Positions 46,117 to 57,942 are shown, counted from the stretch's first letter. The stretch: 64,000 bases of DNA from Eutreptiella sp. 'Long Island Sound 2002' (GCA_964036045.1 OZ038390.1:34922379-34986378); one strand, 5' to 3'. Notes: generated from the letters alone by a model not told the origin. A program made the numbers and translations.

Positions 46117-48985
46117 GCGCGCCTCGTTAGCGCCAACCTCCCCCCCCCCCCGTGCGCCTCGTTAGCGCCAACCCCCCCCCCCCCATGCGCCTCGTTAGCG
46201 CCAAACTCCCCCCCCCCCCCGTGCGCCTCGTTAGCGCCAACCCCCCCCCCCCCCCCGTGTGCCTCGTTAGCGCCAAACTCCCCCCCCCCCATGCGCCTCG
46301 TTAGCGCCAACCCCCCCCCCCACCATGCGCCTCGTTAGCGCCAAACCCCCCCCCCCCGTGTGCCTCGTTAGCGCCAAACTCCCCCCCCCCCCCCCATGCG
46401 CCTCGTTAGCGCCAACCCCCCCCCCCCCCATGCGCCTCGTTAGCGCCAAACTCCCCCCCCCCCTGCGGCCTCGTTAGCGCCAACCCCCCCCCCCCATGCG
46501 CCTCGTTAGCGCCAAACTCCCCCCCCCCCCCCCGTGTGCCTCGTTAGCGCCAAACTCCCCCCCCCCGCCCATGCGCCTCGTTAGCGCCAAACTCCCCCCC
46601 CCCTGTGCGCCTCGTTAGCGCCAAACTCCCCCCCCCCCTGCGCCTCGTTAGCGCCAACCCGCCCCCCCCCCCCCTTGCGCCTCGTTAGCGCCAAACTCCC
46701 CCCCCCCATGCGCCTCGTTAGCGCCAAACTCCCCCCCCCCTGCGCCTCGTTAGCGCCAACCCCCCCCCCCCCCCCCCATGCGCCTCGTTAGCGCCAAACT
46801 CCCCCCCCCCCCATGCGCCTCGTTAGCGCCAAACTCCCCCCCCCCCTGCGCCTCGTTAGCGCCAAACCCCCCCCCCCCCCCCCCATGCGCCTCGTTAGCG
46901 CCAAACTCCCCCCCCCCCATGCGCCTCGTTAGCGCCAAACTCCCCCCCCCCCATGCGCCTCGTTAGCGCCAAACTCCCCCCCCCCCCATGCGCCCTCGTT
47001 AGCGCCAAACTCCCCCCCCCCCCCGTGTGCCTCGTTAGCGCCAAACTCCCCCCCCCCCGCCCATGCGCCTCGTTAGCGCCAAACTCCCCCCCCCCCCCCT
47101 GTGCGCCTCGTTAGCGCCAAACCCCCCCCCCCCCGTGTGCCTTGTTAGCACCAAACTCCCCCCCCCCCCCTTGTGCGCCTTGTTAGCGCCAAACTCCCCC
47201 CCCCCCCCTGTGCGCCTCGTTAGCGCCAAACCCCCCCCCGCGCCAAACCCCCCCCCCCATGCGCCTCGTTAGCGCCAAACTCCCCCCCCCCCCCCGTGCG
47301 CCTCGTTAGCGCCAACCCCCCCCCCCCCCCATGCGCCTCGTTAGCGCCAAACCCCCCCCCCGTGCGCCTCGCTAGCGCGCCAAACCCCCCCCGTGCGCCT
47401 CGCTAGCGCGCCAAACCCCCACCCCGTGCGCCTCCGTTAGCGCCTAACTCCCCCCCCCCCCCTGTGCGCCTCGTTAGCGCCAAACCCCCCCCGCGCCAAA
47501 CCCCCCCCCCCCCCTATGCGCCTCGTTAGCGCCAAACTCCCCCCCCCCCCCCATGCGCCTCTTTGGCGCCAAACTCCCCCCCCCCCCCCCCTGCGCCTCG
47601 TTAGCGCCAACCCTCCCCCCCCCCCCATGCGCCTCGTTGGCGCCAAACTCCCCCCCCCCCCCGTGTGCCTCGTTAGCACCAAACTCCCCCCCCCCCCCAT
47701 GCGCCTCGTTAGCGCCAAACCCCCCCCCCCCGTGTGCGCCTCGTTAGCGCCAAACCCCCCCCCCCCCGTGTGCCTCAGTAGCACCAAACTCCTCCCCCCC
47801 CCCCCCTGTGCGCCTCGTTAGCGCCAAACTCCCCCCCCCCCCCCCTGTGCGCCTCGTTAGCGCCAAACCCCCCCCCCCCCCCCCCGTGTGCCTCGTTAGC
47901 ACCAAACCCCCCCCCCCCCTGTGCGCCTCGTTAGCGCCAAACTCCCCCCCCCCCCCCCTTGTGCGCCTCGTTAGCGCCAAACCCCCCCCGCGCCAAACCC
48001 CCCCCCCCCCATGCGGCCTCGTTAGCGCCAAACTCCCCCCCCCCCCCGTGCGCCTCGTTAGCGCCAACCCCCCCCCCCCCCCATGCGCCTCGTTAGCGCC
48101 AAACCCCCCCCGTGTGCCTCGCTAGCGCGCCAAACCCCCCCCGTGCGCCTCGCTAGCGCGCCAAACCCCCCACCCCGTGTGCCTTGTTAGCGCCAAACTC
48201 CCCCCCCCCCCCCTGTGCGCCTCGTTAGCGCCAAACCCCCCCCCGCGCCAAACCCCCCCCCGTGCGCCTCGTTAGCGCCAAACTCCCCCCCCCCCCCCAT
48301 GCGCCTCGTTAGCGCCAAACTCCCCCCCCCCCCCCTGTGCGCCTCGTTAGCGCCAAACTCCCCCCCCCCCCATGCGCCTCGTTAGCGCCAAACTCCCCCC
48401 CCCCCCCCCCCGTGCGCCTCGTTAGCGCCAACCCCCCCCCCCGCCATGCGCCTCGTTAGCGCCAAACTCCCCCCTCCCCCCCGTGTGCCTCGTTAGCGCC
48501 AAACTCCCCCCCCCCCCCATGCGCCTCGTTAGCGCCAAACTCCCCCCCCCCCCCCTGTGCGCCTCGTTAGCGCCAAACTCCCCCCCCCCCCCTGTGCGCC
48601 TCGTTAGCGCCAAACCCCCCCCCCCTGTGCGCCTTTGTTAGCACCAAACTCCCCCCCCCCCCCCCCCTGTGCGCCTCGTTAGCGCCAAACTCCCCCCCCC
48701 CCCCCCCCTGTGCGCCTCGTTAGCGCCAAACCCCCCCGCGCCAACCCCCCCCCCCCCCTGTGCGCCTCGTTAGCGCCAAACTCCCCCCCCCCCCCGTGCG
48801 CCTCGTTAGCGCCAACCCCCCCCCCCCCCATGCGCCTCGTTAGCGCCAAACCCCCCCCGTGTGCCTCGCTACCGCGCCAAACCCCCCCCGTGCGCCTCGC
48901 TAGCGCGCCAAACCCCCCCCGTGCGCCTCGCTAGCGCGCCAAACCCCCCACCCCGTGCGCCTCGTTAGCGCGCCACCCCCCCCCC
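46117..48985 (+). repeat. Poly-C minisatellite, ~36-40 bp unit, roughly 75 copies
   Basis: The unit is GCGCCTCGTTAGCGCCAAAC followed by a C run of about 7-18 and then ATG, GTG or TGT. The 20-bp core is very constant while C-run length varies from unit to unit. A shorter variant (GCGCGCCAAACC) appears in groups at about 47350-47420, 48110-48180 and 48860-48950. The regular Ala-Pro frames across it are artefacts. Confidence 0.97.
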
Positions 48986-49110
48986 CCCCCTGTGCACCGC
49001 CTTTTGTGTGCACCGCCTTGTGTGTGCACCGCCTTTTGTGTGTACCGCCTTGCCTGTGGCCCCTTAAATAACAAGACTCTTGCGGTGGCTACAGACTGCC
49101 TTTTGTACCC
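48986..49110 (+). repeat. CACCGCCTTGTGTG repeat block, first occurrence
   Basis: Four CACCGCCTT(T/G)TGTGTG units, then CTGTGGCCCCTTAAATAACA, AGACTC and GCGGTGGCTACAGACTGCC. The same composite unit is repeated at 50500-51070. Confidence 0.88.
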
Positions 49111-49724
49111 CCACGGCCGCCCAGGGGCGCATGACCTCACTGTGGTGCGGGGGTGAAACCAGGGGGGGACACCCCTGGGCTAACACGCAATCTGGGGGGC
49201 GACCCAGTCCAGCCATGGCGGCTGGGTTGCGGGATCACGCGCCACATCCCCCGCCGACCACCGTGGGGGAGCCACGATGGTTCAGGGCGGGATCCACCGG
49301 GGGTGGCGGTTAGCGAGGGTTTCCGGGTCTCCCTGTGGCCCAGCCCGCCCCAGGGCTTGAGTTTCCCCCCATGCACCAGCCCATGCCACTCCGCGTGTTC
49401 TGCACAGGTGCATCACGGGTTGGGGGATCGAGCTTTTGGACATGGGGGCTACCGAAGCCTCCGCGGTGCCTGGTCGGGCCCACGGGAGCTGGGAGACGGT
49501 GGAGTGACAGGGAGACGGCGCCGGGGCGGAGGAAAGGGCCGACACCTGCCGTTACGGTGCTCACTGCGCCGGGGTAATGGCACCTGCCTGCAGCTCCGGC
49601 AGTCACACTCCCCATGAATTGCCTTGAAATAAGGGGAGGCCCCCCGGTCACAGGTCGGATGTAGGGAGCGAGTGGGGTGAAACTAAGGGGAGGCCCCCCT
49701 GAGCCTGTGCCGCGGAGGGACGCC
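49111..49724. other. GC-rich stretch without a supported gene
   Basis: Short open frames on both strands with no motif. A small direct repeat (AAGGGGAGGCCCCCC) occurs at 49630 and 49687. Confidence 0.5.
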
Positions 49725-50030
49725 CCCACACAGCGGCGGATACACCCGAGTCCCTCCGGTCTTGCCTGGGCCGGGGAGGGATAGGGACACCCTGTGGGGG
49801 TTATGAGGGGACACCACACCACCCACCCCCACACAGCGGCGGATACACCCGAGCCCCTCCGGTCCTGCCTGGGCCGGGGAGGGATAGGGACGCCCCGTGG
49901 GGGTTATGAGGGGACACCACACCACCCACCCCCATACAGTGGCGGATACACCCGAGTCCCTCCGGTCCTGCCTGGGCCGGGGAGGGATAGGGGCGCCCCG
50001 TGGGGGTTTTGGGGGGACACGTGGGCGTGG
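49725..50030 (+). repeat. Tandem repeat, 103-bp unit, ~2.9 copies
   Basis: CAG(C/T)GGCGGATACACCCGAG recurs at 49731, 49834 and 49937, exactly 103 bp apart, with GGGCCGGGGAGGGATAGGG and CCGTGGGGGTTATGAGGGGA in each unit. Confidence 0.93.
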
Positions 50031-50499
50031 CCGGAGGGATGTAGAGGATGGCTCCGCGCACGGACACCTTCGGCAGAAGTGCCGTGCGCCGGGGGAGGGG
50101 GGGGGGGCAGGCCACGGACCAAGCCCCCGAGACTTGCCGGCCAAACGCCGCCCAGTCGGTAGTACCTGGCGGGCTAAGGGCCCACACCCGTGAGACTGCG
50201 TCCCCCTTCCCTTGGGGGGGTGGTGGACCGTGCCGGAAGTGGAGCCGGTGCTCCGCCTTGCCCCCCCATTCCGTGCCCCTGGGGGGATCCAGCAACGTGT
50301 AGGGCGGGAGAGCATGCACGTTGTGCGGGCCAGGGGACAAGGGGAGGAGACGAAGAGGAGAGCCGCCGCCATGATGCTTGGCCGGACGGGTTGGGGCAGA
50401 ACCCCCCTCTCGGTCGCCGGCCAGACCGATGAGGGCCGGCGGGCACCATGGGGATGTGCCGCGGGTGCGCCCTACCGGGGGACCGCATCTCCTCCTCCT

Positions 50500-51070
50500 C
50501 CTCCTTTGTGTGCACCGCCTTGTGTGTGTACCGCCTTCTATGTGTACCGCCTTGCCTGTGGCTCCTAAATTAACAAGACTCCTACGGTGGCTACAAACCG
50601 CCTTTTGTGTGCACCACCTTGTGTGTGTACCGCCTTGCCTGTGGCCCCTCAAATAACAAGACTCCTGCGGTGGCTACAGACCGCCTTTTGTGTGCACCGC
50701 CTTGTGTGTGCACCGCCTTTTGTGTGTACCGCCTTGCCTGTGGCCCCTTAAATAACAAGACTCCTGCGGTGGCTACAGACCGCCTTTTGTGTGCACCGCC
50801 TTGTGCGTGTACCGCCTTGCCTGTGGCCCCTTAAATAACAAGACTCGTGCGGTGGCTACAGACCGCCTTTTGTGTGCACCGCCTTGTGTCGGTACCGCCT
50901 TCTATGTGTACCGCCTTCTATGTGTACCGCCGTGCTTGCGGCCCCTTAAATAACAAGACTCCTGCGGTGGCTACAGACCGCCTTTTGTGTGCACCGCCTT
51001 GTGTGTGCACCGCCTTGTGTATGCACCGGCTTGTATGCGCACCGCCTTGTGTATGCACGGACTTGTATGT
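50500..51070 (+). repeat. Tandem composite repeat, 85-115 bp unit, five copies
   Basis: Each unit has two to four CACCGCCTTGTGTGTGTAC words, CTGTGGCCCCTTAAATAACA, then AGACTCCTGCGGTGGCTACA and GACCGCC. The anchor AACAAGACTC occurs near 50571, 50656, 50754, 50837 and 50953. Unit length varies with the number of inner words. Confidence 0.93.
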
Positions 51071-51075
51071 GGACT

Positions 51076-51264
51076 CCCCCCCCCCCCCCCCCCGTGCGCC
51101 TCGGTAGCGCGCCAATTCCCCCCCCCGCGCGCCTTGTTAGCGTGCCAAACCCCCCCCGCGCGCCTCGTTAGCGCCAAACCCCCCCCCCCCCCCGTGCGCC
51201 TCGTTAGCGCCAAACTCCCCCCCCCCCCCGTGCGCCTCGTTAGCGCCAAACCCCCCCCCCCCCC
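51076..51264 (+). repeat. Poly-C minisatellite, second short block
   Basis: Five or six units of the 46.1-49.0 kb minisatellite (GCGCCTCGTTAGCGCCAAAC plus C run), with two divergent units at the left. It lies after the composite repeat, so the same satellite flanks 49-51 kb on both sides. Confidence 0.95.
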
Positions 51265-51285
51265 GCGCCTCGTTACATGAGGCGC
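51265..51285. other. Hairpin at right end of the poly-C minisatellite
   Basis: GCGCCTC and GAGGCGC form a 7-bp inverted repeat around GTTACAT. This mirrors the hairpin at 46082-46102, so both outer ends of the 5.2-kb satellite block end in an inverted core. Confidence 0.8.
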
Positions 51286-51843
51286 ACGGTCTCGGTCAAA
51301 CAATGGGGAGGGGAGAGGATCCAGAGCTCGGCAATGCACAACACAGAAGTGGCAGGCCTGGGTGAAACTCAAGAACAGTCAAAGACGCTTGTACAAAACC
51401 ATTTAACCTGTCACACACAATATTTACGCAAATTTTACATAAGTTTGCCACAAAATTTACACAAACTGACAGGAAAGTTGGACAAATTGACAGAAAATTT
51501 ATGCCATTTTACCAATCTGGGAACGAGTAACCACTTACATTATGCTTCCCAGTATGCAGACTGGGCCCTGCCAGGGGGGCGGGTGCGGGTTGAGGAGTAC
51601 CTCAAAATGTGTAAAGAACAAAAAAGATCCCAGATATGCTGATCATCTTGAGGTCTACATCATGTGGGAGACATATTTTCCCTTCTGGAGCTGGAGTCTC
51701 AAGCGGCCAGCAGCTGTCACATGACCCTTTTCCCGCACCTCCTCCCCCGCTTCGGGGGGCTTGACTGCCACCACCACCACCACCACCTACAAGTGCATTT
51801 TCCTGCTCCCCAGCCCAAGTGCCCTGCCACTTGCGCTTCCCAG

Positions 51844-52290
51844 ACACTTCCTCGAGGCAGATGCAGAGTCGAATCTGTCCGCAGCATCACTGCCACTCCT
51901 GTGGCGATGGGAACAGCGTCCGGGGGTTCAATTACCGCTGCGCCTTCTGCGCTCTGGCCTGGTGCCCGACGTGTCTGCCCGCGGGCTACACGATGGTCTA
52001 CGAGGAGGCGCCCTTCGAATCCAGTGCAATCATGTGGATCTGCTGTTGGCTCTGCGAGAAACAGGTCCGTGCGTGGGGCGCCTGTCAGCTGTTGCCCCAC
52101 GCCCAGTGTTCCCATTGGATGGGCTGTAGACCGTGCCAGGGAGCATGCCCCCTTGGCCTTGGGACTTGCCCCCTCCCCCCCTTCGGCCGGGCTGGCACAG
52201 CACATGACGCCTCAAAAAGGGGACCCCGGTCTGAGGCCCGGTTTGAAGTGGGGCATGAGCAGGAACGCACTGTCCTCGGCGCTTCGGTGT
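51844..52290 (+). CDS. Candidate exon with Cys-rich (C5HCH/PHD-like) zinc finger
   Basis: After a pyrimidine-rich acceptor (TTGCGCTTCCCAG ending 51843) the frame reads SSRQMQSRICPQHHCHSCGD, then YRCAFCALAWCPTCLPAGY, and later CCWLCEKQ and CSHWMGCRPCQGAC. The spacing HxCxxC....RCxxCxxAWCxxC is like the extended PHD (C5HCH) of SET-domain chromatin proteins. The frame continues into the (ACCTC)n array at 52381, which cannot be the natural continuation; a donor such as CGGTGTACG near 52285 is more likely. The function is inferred only from the finger. Confidence 0.5.
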
Positions 52291-52380
52291 ACGTGACCCC
52301 GCAAGCCGGACGGGACGCTGTGAGGGATGATGTGGAAGGCTACGCTGGGGTCCGGAGATCGCCCAGGCAACCTCAATTCA

Positions 52381-53530
52381 CCTCCACCTCACCTCACCTC
52401 ACCTCACCTCATCTCACCTCATCTCACCTCACCTCACCTCACCTCACCTCACCTCACCTCACCTCACCTCACCTCACCTCACCTCACCTCACCTCATCTC
52501 ACCTCACCTCACCTCACCTCATCTCACCTCACCTCACCTCACCTCACCTCACCTCATCTCACCTCACCTCATCTCACCTCACCTCATCTCACCTCATCTC
52601 ACCTCACCTCACCTCACCTCACCTCACCTCACCTCACCTCACCTCACCTCACCTCATCTCACCTCACCTCACCTCACCTCATCTCACCTCACCTCACCTC
52701 ACCTCACCTCACCTCATCTCACCTCACCTCACCTCACCTCACCTCACCTCACCTCACCTCACCTCACCTCACCTCACCTCACCTCACCTCACCTCACCTC
52801 ACCTCACCTCACCTCACCTCACCTCATCTCACCTCATCTCACCTCACCTCACCTCACCTCACCTCACCTCACCTCACCTCACCTCACCTCACCTCATCTC
52901 ACCTCATCTCACCTCACCTCACCTCACCTCACCTCACCTCACCTCACCTCACCTCACCTCACCTCATCTCACCTCACCTCACCTCACCTCATCTCACCTC
53001 ACCTCACCTCACCTCACCTCACCTCACCTCATCTCACCTCACCTCACCTCACCTCACCTCACCTCACCTCACCTCACCTCACCTCACCTCACCTCACCTC
53101 ACCTCACCTCACCTCATCTCACCTCACCTCACCTCACCTCACCTCACCTCACCTCACCTCATCTCACCTCACCTCACCTCACCTCATCTCACCTCACCTC
53201 ACCTCACCTCACCTCACCTCACCTCACCTCACCTCACCTCACCTCACCTCACCTCACCTCACCTCACCTCACCTCACCTCACCTCACCTCACCTCACCTC
53301 ACCTCACCTCACCTCACCTCACCTCACCTCATCTCACCTCATCTCACCTCACCTCACCTCACCTCACCTCACCTCACCTCACCTCACCTCACCTCACCTC
53401 ATCTCACCTCATCTCACCTCACCTCACCTCACCTCATCTCACCTCACCTCATCTCACCTCACCTCACCTCACCTCACCTCACCTCACCTCATCTCACCTC
53501 ACCTCACCTCACCTCACCTCACCTCACCTC
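52381..53530 (+). repeat. (ACCTC)n pentanucleotide array with ATCTC variants
   Basis: About 230 pentamers, nearly all ACCTC, with single C-to-T variants ATCTC scattered at irregular spacing. No other variant is seen inside the array. Ser-Pro-His-Leu-Thr frames through it are artefacts. Confidence 0.98.
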
Positions 53531-53738
53531 CTCGTCAGGCCGGGCCCACCCCGCCCGCCACCCGTCCAGGACTCCTCCCTGGGCCAGAGGTGCAGCCTGT
53601 GAGGGGCAGATGCACCACTGCCACACACAGTGCACCTGCTCGATATCTCGTGGCCTGGCACCAGGATAAAAACCCCCAGGATGGTAGCTGTGGGACGGAT
53701 TGCCCACAAGCACAGCCAGGCAACGGCCACGTGTTTAC

Positions 53739-53786
53739 TCACTCACTCACTCACTCACTCACTCACTCACTCACTCGCTCACTCAC
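53739..53786 (+). repeat. (ACTC)n microsatellite
   Basis: About eleven tandem CACT/ACTC tetramers, with one CGCT interruption near the end, followed by ACCCGCGTC. Confidence 0.95.
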
Positions 53787-53929
53787 CCGCGTCAGCCCAG
53801 GGCCCACCCCTGCCACCCTCCGAGGGCCCCCCAGCCGCCCAGGCTCACCCACGCTCCCCCCTCACGCGCCGGCTCCCTGGCAGGGTACCACCGTGGTGCC
53901 GTCGTCGAATGCGTGCGCCGCCGTGACAC

Positions 53930-54740
53930 GATCTTCGGGGCAGAGCGCCATCGTGGCACTGCCCAGCCGTGACGCCAGTCCAGTGGCGAAGCGCCATCGT
54001 GGTGCCGCCAGCGTGCACGTGCGCCATCGTGGCGCGGCTGACGCACAGGTATGCCATTGCTGTGCCTCCTCTAGGGCCATGCGACACCAGCACAGTCACA
54101 GGGCACCAGCGTGGTGCCGCCAACGCCCGGGTACGCCGTAGCGGCGCGACCTCCGGGGCAGAGCGCCGTCGCAGCGCTGACTGAACGCCCGTGCGTTGTC
54201 GTGGCGCCGGCTCAGTGACAGAGCACAATCGTTGTGCCGCCAACACGCACGTGCGCCGTCGTGGCGCGGTTTCCGGTGCAGAGCGCCACCGTGGCGCCGC
54301 CCAGACCCGTGGAGTTCAGTGGCAGAGCGCCATCGTGGTGCCGTCAACGTACACGTGCGCCACCGTGACGCAATCCTCAGGGCAGATCGCCACCGCGGCG
54401 CTGCCCAGACAGCCCTACGCCGACATGGCGCCAGTTCGATGACGTGGCACCACCGTGGTGCAATCAACGTACACGTGCGCCGTCGTGGCGCAACCTTCAG
54501 GGCAGAGCGCCACCGTGGCGCTGCCCGGACAGCCAGTTCAGTGGCCGAGCGCCATCGTGGTGCCGCCAACGTACACGTGCGCCACCGTGACGCAATCCTC
54601 AGGGCAGATCGCCACCGCGGCGCTGCCCAGACAGCCCTACGCCGACATGGCGCCAGTTCAGTGACGTGGCACCACCGTGGTGCAATCAACGTACACGTGC
54701 GCCGTCGTGGCGCAACCAGCGCCACCGTGGCGCTGCCCAA
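53930..54740 (+). repeat. GC-rich minisatellite, GCGCCAYCGTGGYGC words
   Basis: Words like GAGCGCCATCGTGGTGCCG, CAACGTACACGTGCGCC and ACGCAATCCTCAGGGCAGAT recur in order. A long unit (about 224 bp) at 54323-54546 is repeated at 54547-54720. Further diverged copies lie on the left. Arg/Ala/His-rich frames on both strands are by-products. Confidence 0.88.
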
Positions 54741-55522
54741 GCGGTCTCTGCGCGCCAGCCCAGCCATGGTGTGTCCTCCAGGCCAATACTCGAGGCACCA
54801 TGGCGGGGTCTGCACCTGGCGCTCCGCCACCCTCCGTGACACCCCGTGCAGAGGTGACGAGTCATCGGCGGTACTCACCGCCTCACGTGCCATCGGCGAA
54901 CGTCGCCGTCTCGCTTGGGCACCATCGCGGTGCCACTTTCTCCGTCACGTGCCGTCTCGGTGCACGTATCGTAGGGCTCGTCGTTAGGGCTCGGCCTTTG
55001 CGGCCGGGCGTCGTCGGTGACCTCCACGGCGGTGCACCACCGTGGTGCTGTGGCCGTGACGCACGTCCCGCACTCACAGAACCCGGGGGTACCCAGGCCA
55101 CCGGCGGTGCGCGTGATCGTGTGGCGTGACCGTACTCGCGACGCCGGCGGTACTCAGCCCGCCGGCAGTGCGCATAGTCGTGCTGGGCCGCGTTCTATTT
55201 AGCCCGGCGACGTTTTCAAGTCGGGGGTGATGCCCCGGGAGACCCACACCTTCCGTGCCCGTTGATCTTGGAACGCTGACTCGGGTGGATCCAGGACAGG
55301 TCGGAGCGGTTGGTGGCCGGGACCGGAGAGCGGATCGGACCGTAGCGTTGTCGTACACCGGCGTTGTGACCCAGACGGCCTGCTGGGAGGAGCGCTCTCA
55401 GGTGTGCGACGAGATTCGTCTTGCTCTAGCGGAGGTAAGACGGAGGACTCCCTCGGCAGAGCCTGCTCGGGGCCCCCGGGGGACGACGCCAAGGCTCACC
55501 GTACGTGGGACCGCGGCAGGCG

Positions 55523-55947
55523 CTCCTCCTCCTCCTCCTCCTCCTCCTCCTCCTCACCTCACCTCACCTCATCTCACCTCACCTCACCTCACCTCACCTC
55601 ACCTCATCTCACCTCACCTCATCTCACCTCACCTCACCTCACCTCACCTCACCTCATCTCACCTCACCTCATCTCACCTCACCTCATCTCACCTCATCTC
55701 ACCTCACCTCACCTCACCTCACCTCACCTCACCTCACCTCACCTCACCTCACCTCACCTCACCTCACCTCATCTCACCTCACCTCATCTCACCTCATCTC
55801 ACCTCACCTCATCTCACCTCATCTCACCTCACCTCACCTCACCTCACCTCACCTCACCTCATCTCACCTCACCTCACCTCACCTCACCTCACCTCACCTC
55901 ACCTCACCTCACCTCACCTCACCTCACCTCACCTCACCTCACCTCAC
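55523..55947 (+). repeat. (CTC)n then (ACCTC)n array with ATCTC variants
   Basis: A short CTC triplet tract (55523-55554) runs directly into about 78 ACCTC/ATCTC pentamers. It is the same satellite as 52381-53530, in the same orientation. A small inverted remnant (GTGAGGTGAGGTGGGTTGAG) lies at 56138. Confidence 0.97.
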
Positions 55948-56679
55948 CCCAAACTACATGCAGAAACCACCTGTTCATACTTTGGAGACTTGCCGGCCAC
56001 CTTCGCTTTGGGACGCCTCATTTCCCTAGGAGGCCACCGAAGTCGAAAGATATTTTGTCGGTGTGGACGGAGGAGCCTCCGCAAGGCTGACCCTGGTTTA
56101 ACATTCGAGGCGCATAACTGACAGGAACTGCGGGGACGTGAGGTGAGGTGGGTTGAGGTGAGGCAGGCTTGAGATCCAGAAGAGGCTTCCACAATTAATC
56201 GTCCATCGTGGTGGTGGCGTGCAGGCGACAGGCATAAAACTGTTTCGCAATAGGGTGGGGTTCTGGATGCCCCCTGTCCTGCCCACATGCATTGTCCATC
56301 GAATTGCACAGAGAGCCACAGGGAAGCGGCCCGTCCAAGACGATCCATATCTGGTGAGGAATTTGCCCAATTACGACGATGCGGCCGTAGGTGTGTGCTA
56401 AGATGAGGGAAGGACTAAAAGGCCCGTTCGTCATAGGAGGAGGGGGCGATGGGGGGGGGGGCAAGGGTGTTCCTAGGTTCTGCCCCCCCCCCCCCCCCTC
56501 ACCCGCGTTTCCCGAGTCAGACGGTCAGATTGTCACTGTCACAAGGGGATCTTCCGGACTCGGTGGGTTAAACCTCAAAGGTGCCCTGGGGGCCTAGGGC
56601 CTGTGCAGGCTTGCCAGAGGAGAATGTGGCCAGTTCGCACTGTGTGTGTGTGCAGGGGAGGGGGAGGGGGTTGATGGAG

Positions 56680-56960
56680 ACATTTTTGACGCGTTTTTGG
56701 TCACAACATGGCCCATTTTCAATGGTTTTGGGGACCGTAGAATGGCTGAAACCGCTGAAAGCGGGCCCGAAATGTTCTCATTTCACTTGTCTGTGCACCC
56801 CAAACGGCCCAACACTTTTTTGTTTTTGAAAGACGCGGTTTTCACCCGCTTTTGACCCATTTTTGGTCCCAAACAGGCCCATTTTCAAGGCATTTTGGGA
56901 TTTTACACGGGGCAAAATGCATCATTACGGGCTCAAAAGGGCCTTTGTTGTCCAGTCCAA
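56680..56960 (+). repeat. Diverged copies of the 11.2-kb satellite
   Basis: TTGACCCATTTTTGGTCCCAA, CCCATTTTCAAGGCATTTTG and GGGCTCAAAA match the words of 11165-11600 and 59480-60100. About two units. Confidence 0.7.
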
Positions 56961-57411
56961 TCGCCCCCCCCCCCCCCGGTTTACCCGGATGCGGATAGGG
57001 GTGGTGTCTGCTATTGCAGGGTTTTTCTTTGGAATTGAGGGAACGGGGGGGGGGCGGCGAATACCAGTGGCTTGCTGACACATGTATCCAAGGCAACACC
57101 TCAGCTTTGCAACGTGCCGATACGTAGTTGTGGGTGTGGTCTAGGATGGCACGGGTTGGCTCACCTGTCAGGTCGATCCTGCAAGGGCTGAGCAAGGGAC
57201 CTTTCTCAGAGGGGGCTTGTGACCCTTAGCCTTTGGCTCAGGGTTTAAATCAGGCAGTGTCCAAGCCTCACTGTGTGAGAACCTACAGCAGGACTAGATC
57301 GATGTGAGGACCGTCCCAGCAGTTACAAGTGGACCTCAGGTTCTGGGTTCCAGCAAGCCCCCTATTACTATGCAGCCATTTTGGCCATTTTGCTCCCTGT
57401 GACAGCTCAAC

Positions 57412-57642
57412 ATGAAAGGTCTGTGTAAATGTGGCACGCACATTTCTGAACATGCCAATGCCATGCGGGAACACTTGAAGTCCCCACAGCACATAGAGCG
57501 TGTGAAAAATGCCGCACACGGAGCAAAGTTGGCTGCTTTGTTGGTGCGCAAGCCAGGGCCTCCAACACTGAAGCAACTTGCTTCACTGGAGGCGGAACAC
57601 AAGGTGCATGTTGGTTTTGGTGGTCAGCAGATGGGGGGGTAA
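57412..57642 (+). CDS. Small C2H2-like zinc-finger frame, 76 aa
   Basis: ATG start MKGLCKCGTHISEHANAM, then REHLKSPQHIERV: Cys-x-Cys and two His five residues apart after a short loop, like U1/BED-type fingers. It continues KLAALLVRKPGPPTLKQLAS to TAA. A possible donor (CACAAG|GTGCAT) is at 57602, so this may be a first exon. A likely transposon-associated or nucleic-acid-binding fragment; no partner exon is identified. Confidence 0.4.
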   Translation: MKGLCKCGTHISEHANAMREHLKSPQHIERVKNAAHGAKLAALLVRKPGPPTLKQLASLEAEHKVHVGFGGQQMGG

Positions 57643-57942
57643 CTCTTGGGTTCCAGCCCCCCCCCCCCCCCCCGGCGGTGGGGCTGGGACAAGTGCTGTG
57701 CTTGCCTGACAAAAGTGGGTGCCTCCTTTCCATTTTGTCCCCCCCCCCCCTCCACCCGGTGGGGGAAAAAAGCCTTGTTGGTGACCCTACCCTAGCATGT
57801 ATACCTGCTGCACCACTCTTTGGGACCAATGGGGCAATTGGGGGTGTTGGCTGCGTGGAAACAGTTTGCAAGAGGTCGCATTCATCATTATTTATCATCC
57901 TAAGGGTGCCCAAGGCAATACATGGCATTTAAACACAATAAA

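Noticed and set aside
46117-48985. CRISPR-like array of constant 20-bp repeats with variable spacers
   Set aside because: The spacers are only C runs of changing length, there are no cas genes, and the context is eukaryotic; it is a minisatellite.
51819-54141. Two ~600-codon Ser-Pro-His-Leu-Thr frames across 52.4-53.5 kb
   Set aside because: They are translations of the (ACCTC)n array, which is open in several frames because the pentamer has no stop; only the zinc-finger part before 52.3 kb is kept.
53792-55101. Arg/Ala/His-rich proteins on both strands
   Set aside because: They are translations of the GCGCCAYCGTGGYGC minisatellite and have no consistent frame.
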